Under the pieces are notes generated by a model. It was not told the origin of the DNA, searched no databases, and saw nothing but the letters and a program-made list of their open reading frames with translations. A stretch of DNA of 11,533 nt from Desulfobacteraceae bacterium. Its GTDB lineage: Bacteria; Desulfobacterota; Syntrophobacteria; BM002. Positions 6,447-11,533 of this stretch are shown one piece after another. Where the stretch lies: assembly GCA_002899795.1 (NCBI GenBank), contig PPDG01000526.1:1-11533 (forward strand), given 5' to 3'. The position numbers and the translations under genes are program-made. Numbering within the stretch: the first letter of the stretch is position 1; every line of letters begins with the position of its first letter.

Positions 6447-6511
6447 CAGACATACAACAGCCGTCATCGGGGTGGGACAGAACAAGCAGCTCATAACGGA
6501 ATAGTAAAACA

Positions 6512-6646
6512 ATGAAACGGACGTATCAGCCAAGCAACACCCGGAGGAAAAGGACCCATGGTTTTCTGGTCCGCATGCGCACAAAGTCGGGCCGGAAAGT
6601 AATTAGCCGCAGAAGGGCAAAGGGGAGGAAAAGGCTCGCCGTCTGA
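6512..6646 (+). CDS. rpmH: 50S ribosomal protein L34
   Basis: This 44-residue protein starts MKRTYQPSNTRRKRTHGF and ends RRRAKGRKRLAV, which matches bacterial L34 over its whole length. It is extremely basic, rich in Arg and Lys, and binds 23S rRNA in the large subunit. The length equals the usual 44-46 residues. The ribosome site is weak (ACGGAA well upstream of the ATG). It heads the housekeeping cluster, with rnpA following at 6702, the near-universal bacterial arrangement. Confidence 0.97.
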   Translation: MKRTYQPSNTRRKRTHGFLVRMRTKSGRKVISRRRAKGRKRLAV

Positions 6647-6701
6647 AAATTTGAGACGGAATTGTACGAGTCAGGGAAACAAGCTTTTGCCCAGGATCCG
6701 T

Positions 6702-7073
6702 ATGGTAGCGTCGGCTCCGTTATTAAAAAGACGATTTTCTTTCAGGAGACACGAACGGTTGCGACGCCGGAAGGATTATGAGCTTGCCTTCCGCCACGGA
6801 AGCCGTCGCCATACTCAAAACTTCACCATCATCCTGCGGCCAAATGCCCTGAAGTTTTCCCGTCTGGGGGTCACTGTTGGCAAGAAGGTAGGGAACGCAG
6901 TCAAGCGAAATCGAGTTAAACGCTGCCTTCGCGAGTTTTTTCGTTTACATAAGCACAAGTTGCCGCCATCACATGATTTGGTGATAGTAGCTAAAAAAGA
7001 CGCGGCAACGCTTGCTTATAACGACGTGCGCGAAGAATTAGCGGCCGTGCTAGTTAGAAACAACTGCATATGA
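6702..7073 (+). CDS. rnpA: Ribonuclease P protein component
   Basis: This 123-residue basic protein assists the RNase P RNA in removing 5' leaders from pre-tRNAs. The FSFRRHERLRRRKDYELAF segment (12-30) is the typical N-terminal region. The conserved RNR motif, KRNRVKRCLREFFR, is at 68-81. GVTVGKKVGNAV (56-67) precedes it. I chose the ATG at 6702 because AGGA (6693-6696) stands 5 nt before it and the length then fits the family. An in-frame TTG at 6651, 4 nt after the rpmH stop, would add 17 residues with no family similarity. The RNase P RNA gene is not in the window. The stop overlaps the yidD start (ATGA). Confidence 0.95.
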   Translation: MVASAPLLKRRFSFRRHERLRRRKDYELAFRHGSRRHTQNFTIILRPNALKFSRLGVTVGKKVGNAVKRNRVKRCLREFFRLHKHKLPPSHDLVIVAKKDAATLAYNDVREELAAVLVRNNCI

Positions 7074-7291
7074 TCAAAGCATTTTTGCTCGCCTGTATTC
7101 GAGCTTACCAACTCTTAATTTCGCCATGGACAAGCCCGTCCTGCCGTTTTACCCCCACGTGTTCTGAATTTGCTCACCAGGCCATTACCACATTCGGTGT
7201 GGGCCGAGGCCTGGTACTTGCCTCCCGACGCCTCCTGCGTTGCCATCCGTTCCATGCTGGCGGTTACGACCCGATTGATAACCACCGGTGA
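7070..7291 (+). CDS. yidD: YidD, membrane protein insertion efficiency factor
   Basis: This 73-residue protein has the family signature: SPWTSPSCRFTPTCSEFA (residues 18-35) with the invariant CRFxPTCS, and RCHPFHAGGYDPI near the C-terminus. YidD is a small amphipathic inner-membrane-associated protein that helps YidC-dependent insertion. The ATG overlaps the rnpA stop by 4 nt (ATGA), indicating translational coupling. yidC follows after 143 nt, a wider gap than the rest of the cluster; that gap shows no clear promoter or further ORF. Confidence 0.95.
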   Translation: MIKAFLLACIRAYQLLISPWTSPSCRFTPTCSEFAHQAITTFGVGRGLVLASRRLLRCHPFHAGGYDPIDNHR

Positions 7292-7434
7292 TCAGAAGAC
7301 TTCTATGCCCGTCACTCAGCGGATCGATAGTGGTTATCTCTGCTCTGGTTCAGTCCTGATTCAAAGGGCTGGTCCATTAATGTAATTGAATTGACTGTGG
7401 CGAACTTTCTCATCTGTGGCAGGAGCTGTATAGT

Positions 7435-9111
7435 ATGGAAAAACGCGTCTTGTTGGCGATAGTGCTCTGCATCATCGTGCTGGTTTTGTGGGAGAAGTTT
7501 TTCATCCCGAAAAGGCAACCGGCTCCACCCAGTACCCCACCTGCGGTTGAGCAGGCTACTCCGGCCCCAACCAAACCTGACCAGGCAGAACCTACGGTTC
7601 CTAAAGTCCCCTCAAGTGAAGCTCCCGTACCCTCAACACCGTCTTTCCCAACTCCGGCTGCTCACCCAGGTAGGGACGTGAGGGTAGAAACCCCGCTCTA
7701 CCGTGCGGTGTTTACGGAAACCGGCGCGCGGCTTAAGAGTTTTGTTCTTAAACGCTATCGGGAAACCATAGAGAAGGATTCGCCGGGAAAGGAACTGGTC
7801 AAGACGAGCAAGATCGAGGATTTGCCCCTGGCATTCAATTTTGTGGATCGCCCGGTCGCAGCGCTGAACCTGGCCCCTTATGTGGCCGATAGCAAAACAT
7901 CTGTGACAGTCGGCGAGGGCCAAAACCACACACTTACCTTCAGCTACGAAGCACCAGGCTGGTTGCGCATTACTCGTCAGTACCATTTCGTTGCGGACAG
8001 CTACCTGGTCGATCTCTCTGTGAGCGTTGAGAACCTGGCCAGCCAGCCTTGGGAAAATGCCCCCACTCTCAGCCTCACCAGCCTGCCCCTCTCAGCCGGG
8101 GGCGGGAGCCGCTACACCTTTCAAGGGCCCGCTCTTTTAGTAAACAATGAACTGGAGGAAGTGAAATTCAAAAAGATCAAAGGGGAAGATAAATTTCCTG
8201 GTCCCATTGATTGGGTTGCCTACACTGGCAAGTACTTCATCATGGCTCTGCTACCTGTGGAGCTAACTCCCAATCATGCTCAGCTTGAAGCCCTGGATCC
8301 AGCCACCCAGATGGTGGGGATTACCTTAATTGGCCCTAAAATAGCTCTTCAACCTGGAGTCCAACAGCAATTTAACTACAAGCTTTACCTCGGGCCCAAG
8401 GAGGTAAACACTCTGAAAGCCGCTGACCCCAGGCTTGCCAAAGCGGTTAATTTTGGTTGGTTTGATGTCATTGCTCAACCACTGCTTGTTTGTCTGAAGT
8501 TCTTCTACCGCTATCTCCACAACTACGGGGTGGCTATCATCTTACTAACCCTGCTCATTAAGCTCCTTTTCTGGCCACTCACCCATAAGAGCTATGTGTC
8601 CATGAGGGCAATGAAAAAACTTCAGCCAAAAATGCAAAAAATACGAGAGAAATATAAAGATGATAAAGAAAAAATGAACCAAGAAGTTATGCAGATGTAC
8701 CGGACCCATAAGGTAAACCCCGTGGGAGGCTGTTTGCCTATGGTCTTGCAGATTCCGGTCTTCTTTGCCTTATATCGGCTGCTCTATAGCTCCATAGCCA
8801 TTCGTCATGCCCCCTTCATCTGGTGGATTAATGATCTGGCGGCACCGGATCGGTTCCCGGTGGGAGTCCAAATCCCTTACCTCGGTGACGGGCTTCCTAT
8901 ACTGACCGTGCTTATGGGCGTGTCCATGTTTATCCAACAGAAGATGTCACCCACCGGCGGTGACCCCAAAATGGAAAAGATGATGATGATGATGCCTGTG
9001 GCCTTCACCGTCTTTTTTGTGAACTTTCCCAGCGGTCTGGTGCTTTACTGGCTAGTCAACAACGTTCTGTCCGTTGGTCAACAGTATTACATCAACAAGA
9101 AAGTAGCCTGA
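7435..9111 (+). CDS. yidC: Membrane protein insertase YidC (Oxa1 family, Gram-negative type)
   Basis: This 558-residue protein has the full Gram-negative layout. An N-terminal membrane helix (about 5-24) is followed by a Pro-rich periplasmic linker (about 27-78), a large periplasmic P1 domain (about 80-340), and the C-terminal insertase core with five helices. Core landmarks are PLTHKSYVSMRAMKKLQP, KVNPVGGCLPMVLQIPVFFALY and a Met-rich stretch KMEKMMMMMP. Lys376, in the helix before WPLTHK, stands where E. coli has Arg366, so the positive charge of the hydrophilic groove is kept. YidC inserts and folds inner-membrane proteins alone or with SecYEG. AGGAG at 7421-7425 lies 9 nt before the ATG. 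The double-membrane domain layout supports a Gram-negative host. Confidence 0.97.
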   Translation: MEKRVLLAIVLCIIVLVLWEKFFIPKRQPAPPSTPPAVEQATPAPTKPDQAEPTVPKVPSSEAPVPSTPSFPTPAAHPGRDVRVETPLYRAVFTETGARLKSFVLKRYRETIEKDSPGKELVKTSKIEDLPLAFNFVDRPVAALNLAPYVADSKTSVTVGEGQNHTLTFSYEAPGWLRITRQYHFVADSYLVDLSVSVENLASQPWENAPTLSLTSLPLSAGGGSRYTFQGPALLVNNELEEVKFKKIKGEDKFPGPIDWVAYTGKYFIMALLPVELTPNHAQLEALDPATQMVGITLIGPKIALQPGVQQQFNYKLYLGPKEVNTLKAADPRLAKAVNFGWFDVIAQPLLVCLKFFYRYLHNYGVAIILLTLLIKLLFWPLTHKSYVSMRAMKKLQPKMQKIREKYKDDKEKMNQEVMQMYRTHKVNPVGGCLPMVLQIPVFFALYRLLYSSIAIRHAPFIWWINDLAAPDRFPVGVQIPYLGDGLPILTVLMGVSMFIQQKMSPTGGDPKMEKMMMMMPVAFTVFFVNFPSGLVLYWLVNNVLSVGQQYYINKKVA

Positions 9112-9180
9112 TTGTGTCTGCTGTTGACTGTTATTGAGAGCATATATGTATTGTTTGGTTTGTGGACTTCGGAGGAAACC

Positions 9181-9852
9181 ATGTCTACCGTGGAAATAGA
9201 AGAAAAATCAGTTGAGGAGGCCATTGAAACGGCTTGTCAACGTCTAAACCTTAGTGCGGACCAGCTGGAAATTGAAATTGTTTCCCAGGGCTCATCCGGC
9301 ATCTTCGGCATTGGTACCAGAAAAGCAAAGATCCTGGTGTCTCCAAAAGAATCCGGCGATGATGCTTCGCTTGAAGAAGCGAGAGAAATTCTGGAAAATA
9401 TTCTCGCCCACATCCAGGTTCCAACCACTGTGCAAGCTACTTGGGCGGAAGACAGAATCAAATTGGACATATCGAGCAACGGCTCCGGCCTGCTCATAGG
9501 AAAGCGCGGCCAGACCCTCCAATCTTTGCAGCTTATTGTCAACAAGATCTACAACCGGCAAGCATCCAAAAAGGCCCACATTGTTGTGGATACAGAAAAT
9601 TATCGGGAGAGGAGACGCAAGGCCCTTACCGAGGTGGCTCTGAATCTGGGAAACCGCGCTAAGAAGTCTGGCAAACCGGCAGCCAGCAGCCCCCTCAGTT
9701 CCCACGACCGCCGCATCATTCACCTGGCCTTAAAGAACGATCGCAAAGTGCGGACCCAAAGCAAGGGGGATGGGGCCTTGCGTAAAGTGGTGGTCTTTCC
9801 AGTGAGAAAAGAACACTCTGGAGAAAAACAGACCACTTCACGTAACTCATAG
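9181..9852 (+). CDS. jag: Jag/KhpB (SpoIIIJ-associated) RNA-binding protein
   Basis: This 223-residue protein has three expected domains: Jag-N (about 2-52, with GSSGIFGIGTRKA at 38-50), a KH domain with the GLLIGKRG loop (103-110), and an R3H domain (about 160-208, R177 and H181, ending RKVVVFP). It is a cytoplasmic single-strand nucleic-acid binder; in Gram-positive bacteria KhpB pairs with KhpA and influences cell elongation and translation. It is usually beside yidC, as here. The ATG at 9181 has a strong GGAGG (9171-9175) 5 nt upstream. An in-frame TTG at 9112 would add 23 hydrophobic residues unlike the family. A weak promoter-like pair (TTGACT 9124-9129, TGTATT 9147-9152) lies in the 69-nt gap. 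Confidence 0.95.
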   Translation: MSTVEIEEKSVEEAIETACQRLNLSADQLEIEIVSQGSSGIFGIGTRKAKILVSPKESGDDASLEEAREILENILAHIQVPTTVQATWAEDRIKLDISSNGSGLLIGKRGQTLQSLQLIVNKIYNRQASKKAHIVVDTENYRERRRKALTEVALNLGNRAKKSGKPAASSPLSSHDRRIIHLALKNDRKVRTQSKGDGALRKVVVFPVRKEHSGEKQTTSRNS

Positions 9853-9889
9853 GCCCAACCTCCATCCGGGCCCAGTGGTTCCGGGAGCA

Positions 9890-11284
9890 ATGAAACTCTG
9901 CGAGTCCTTCGAGGATACCATTGCCGCCATCGCCACCCCCATAGGCGCTGGCGGTATCGGCATCATAAAAATTAGTGGCCCTGAGGCATGGGCCATTGGC
10001 CGCCGACTGTTTGACCAATCCGCTTTTCTGGAAACCACACAATCCCACCACCTTTATCACGGCCACATCGTTGACTCCAAAACTGAAAAAACCGTTGATG
10101 AGGTGCTTGTCAGCTTCATGCGTGCACCCTCAACCTACACCCGGGAAGACGTGGTCGAGATCAATTGTCACAGCGGCTTCGCTGTTCTAGACCACATTCT
10201 AGGCCTGGTGATTCGAGCTGGCGCCCGGTTCGCAGAACCTGGAGAGTTCACCCGTCGTGCTTTCCTAAACGGTCGCATTGACTTGACCCAGGCTGAGGCG
10301 GTTTTAGACCTGATTAATTCAAAAACCCGGCGAAGTCTTGATCTTGCCAGCGAGCACCTCAGAGGCGGGCTCCAAACCATCATCACAGAACTGCGCGGCC
10401 ACCTCCTGGACATTCTGGCGATGCTGGAGGCAGCCATCGATTTTCCGGATGAGGATTTGGAAATTTTGGCAGGTGAACATCTGGCCGCACGCTTCCGTCA
10501 GCAGGTACGGGATCCCATAACCCAATTACTGGAACACTATGAGGATGGTCGTATCCTGCGGGAGGGTCTAGCGGTAATCATCGCCGGCAAGCCTAATGTT
10601 GGAAAATCCAGTTTGCTTAATAAGCTCCTTCGCTCAAACCGTGCCCTGGTTACTCCCGTTCCTGGCACCACCCGTGACGTTATTGAAGAATCGTTTAGCC
10701 TGAGAGGAATTCCGTTGAGGCTCATGGATACCGCAGGTCTGCGCCAGTCTGAGGAGCTTGTGGAGAAACTGGGCATGGAGTTTACCAGAGAACGGTTGGC
10801 TCAGGCTGACCTGGTAATGTTCCTGCTGGACCGAAGTACCCCATTGACCCCTGAGGATCTGCAGATTTACAGAGACATTGGCAACAAACCTAGGCTTCTT
10901 GTCCTAAACAAGGTAGACCTTGAAGCCCATCCTGATGTTGCCGCCATCAGGAACCGTTTTCCTGAAGAGACCATCGTGGAGACCTCTGCACTTTATGGCG
11001 ATGGTATGGAAGAATTGAAGGACGCCATTTTCCTTTCCATTCTCGGGGGGCGGCTCGATACAGAGACCTCAGTAGTAGCTCCCAACCTGCGGCATAAACT
11101 GTGCTTGGAGCGAAGTCTGGAGGCAGTGAACCGGGGGCTGGAATTGCTTGATGGTCAGTCTTCCGCAGAACTCATCGCTTTTGAAGTACAGGAGGCTCTG
11201 GCCCACCTGGGAGAAATCGTCGGGGTGACCACCACAGAAGACTTATTGGATCAAATTTTTAGCCGATTTTGCATTGGGAAATAA
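9890..11284 (+). CDS. mnmE: tRNA uridine-5-carboxymethylaminomethyl modification GTPase MnmE (TrmE)
   Basis: This 464-residue protein acts with MnmG (GidA) to build the 5-carboxymethylaminomethyl group on wobble U34 of certain tRNAs. The N-terminal folate-binding domain starts with DTIAAIATP (9-17). The inserted G domain has GKPNVGKS (233-240), TTRD (260-263), DTAG (280-283) and NKVD (340-343). The protein ends with the essential C-terminal CIGK (Cys461). Length is normal. I chose the ATG at 9890, which places DTIAAIATP at the usual distance. Its ribosome site, GGGAG (9883-9887), is only 2 nt away, so the in-frame GTG at 9875 remains possible. It lies 37 nt after jag and 1 nt before rsmG. Confidence 0.97.
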   Translation: MKLCESFEDTIAAIATPIGAGGIGIIKISGPEAWAIGRRLFDQSAFLETTQSHHLYHGHIVDSKTEKTVDEVLVSFMRAPSTYTREDVVEINCHSGFAVLDHILGLVIRAGARFAEPGEFTRRAFLNGRIDLTQAEAVLDLINSKTRRSLDLASEHLRGGLQTIITELRGHLLDILAMLEAAIDFPDEDLEILAGEHLAARFRQQVRDPITQLLEHYEDGRILREGLAVIIAGKPNVGKSSLLNKLLRSNRALVTPVPGTTRDVIEESFSLRGIPLRLMDTAGLRQSEELVEKLGMEFTRERLAQADLVMFLLDRSTPLTPEDLQIYRDIGNKPRLLVLNKVDLEAHPDVAAIRNRFPEETIVETSALYGDGMEELKDAIFLSILGGRLDTETSVVAPNLRHKLCLERSLEAVNRGLELLDGQSSAELIAFEVQEALAHLGEIVGVTTTEDLLDQIFSRFCIGK

Positions 11285-11285
11285 G

Positions 11286-11533
11286 GTGGACAAAGACAGA
11301 CTCAGCCGCTTGTTTCTGCAGGCGTCTCAGGAGGTGAGCGTCTCCCTGAGCGCGCAGCAAGTTGAGCTTTTCTGGCTATACCTGCAGGAGCTTCTGGAGT
11401 GGAACAAGACATTTAGCCTCACCGGCATAAAAACTCCTGATGATATCATTATAAAGAACTTCATTGACTCTCTCACTCCTCTTCCATACTTAGACAGTTC
11501 CGGCAAGCTTCTGGATATCGGTTCAGGAGCTGG
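11286..11533 (+). CDS. rsmG: 16S rRNA (guanine527-N7) methyltransferase RsmG (GidB), 5' part
   Basis: The frame is open for 82 codons to the right window edge. LQELLEWNKTFSLTGI and the following IIIKNFIDSLTPLPYL are the characteristic N-terminal RsmG region. LDIGSGAG at the edge is the S-adenosylmethionine-binding motif I. RsmG methylates G527 of 16S rRNA. The GTG at 11286 starts 1 nt after the mnmE stop, with GGGAA (11276-11280) 5 nt upstream; a second in-frame GTG at 11334 would remove residues that align with the family. The methyltransferase core lies outside the window. The tight junction implies co-transcription with mnmE. Confidence 0.92.
   Translation, partial: MDKDRLSRLFLQASQEVSVSLSAQQVELFWLYLQELLEWNKTFSLTGIKTPDDIIIKNFIDSLTPLPYLDSSGKLLDIGSGA

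Noticed and set aside
6378..6584. 68-residue minus-strand ORF over the rpmH leader
   Set aside because: It overlaps the rpmH promoter region and the rpmH gene, has a Cys-rich composition typical of a shadow frame, and no homologous family is recognised.
8961..9000. Repeated ATG-rich stretch in yidC
   Set aside because: It encodes the Met-rich segment before a core membrane helix that is common in YidC proteins, so it is coding sequence and not a separate repeat element.
9853..9889. GGGCCC-containing gap before mnmE as a terminator
   Set aside because: No stable stem followed by a T-run; it is just a GC-rich spacer leading to the mnmE ribosome site.

Overview
The window is bacterial and gene-dense, with two parts that meet at about position 6300. 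The gene content suggests an anaerobic, probably sulfate-reducing member of the Desulfobacterota (former Deltaproteobacteria). The main pointer is a complete Qrc-type menaquinone reductase module (multihaem cytochrome c, molybdopterin-oxidoreductase-like protein, four-cluster ferredoxin-like protein, NrfD-like membrane protein) in the order qrcA-B-C-D. A LysR regulator resembling the selenium-metabolism-associated family found in such anaerobes fits this. Genus cannot be read from the sequence.

Minus strand, 4980 down to 1: qrcA, qrcB, qrcC and qrcD follow each other with gaps of 37, 8 and 37 nt; qrcD is cut by the left window edge. In the known Qrc complex, electrons from periplasmic hydrogenases and formate dehydrogenases, delivered by type I cytochrome c3, enter the haems of QrcA, pass through the FeS clusters of QrcB and QrcC, and reduce menaquinone at QrcD. 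QrcB here has the [4Fe-4S] motif but no residue suited to bind Mo/W, as expected for a structural rather than catalytic subunit.

4981-5406 is a 426-nt divergent control region. It carries outward-facing sigma70-like promoters for qrc (minus) and lysR (plus), two interrupted dyads between or over them that look like LysR-type operator sites, and a degenerate 7-bp tandem repeat. The lysR-type gene (5407-6303) is followed by a second, unrelated 7-bp tandem repeat.

Plus strand, 6363 to the right edge: a good promoter leads into the conserved housekeeping cluster rpmH-rnpA-yidD-yidC-jag-mnmE-rsmG (rsmG cut by the right edge). These genes serve ribosome assembly (L34), tRNA 5' maturation (RNase P protein), membrane protein insertion (YidC, YidD), RNA binding (Jag/KhpB), tRNA wobble uridine modification (MnmE) and 16S rRNA methylation (RsmG). 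The cluster is often near the chromosome origin, but no dnaA gene and no convincing DnaA-box cluster is seen here.

No rRNA, tRNA, insertion sequence, CRISPR array, phage gene or convincing intrinsic terminator was found. The genes belong to known families; the points most worth checking are the divergent qrc/lysR control region, the five-haem QrcA, the metal-site loss in QrcB, the loop in a QrcC cluster motif, and the two heptad repeats flanking lysR.
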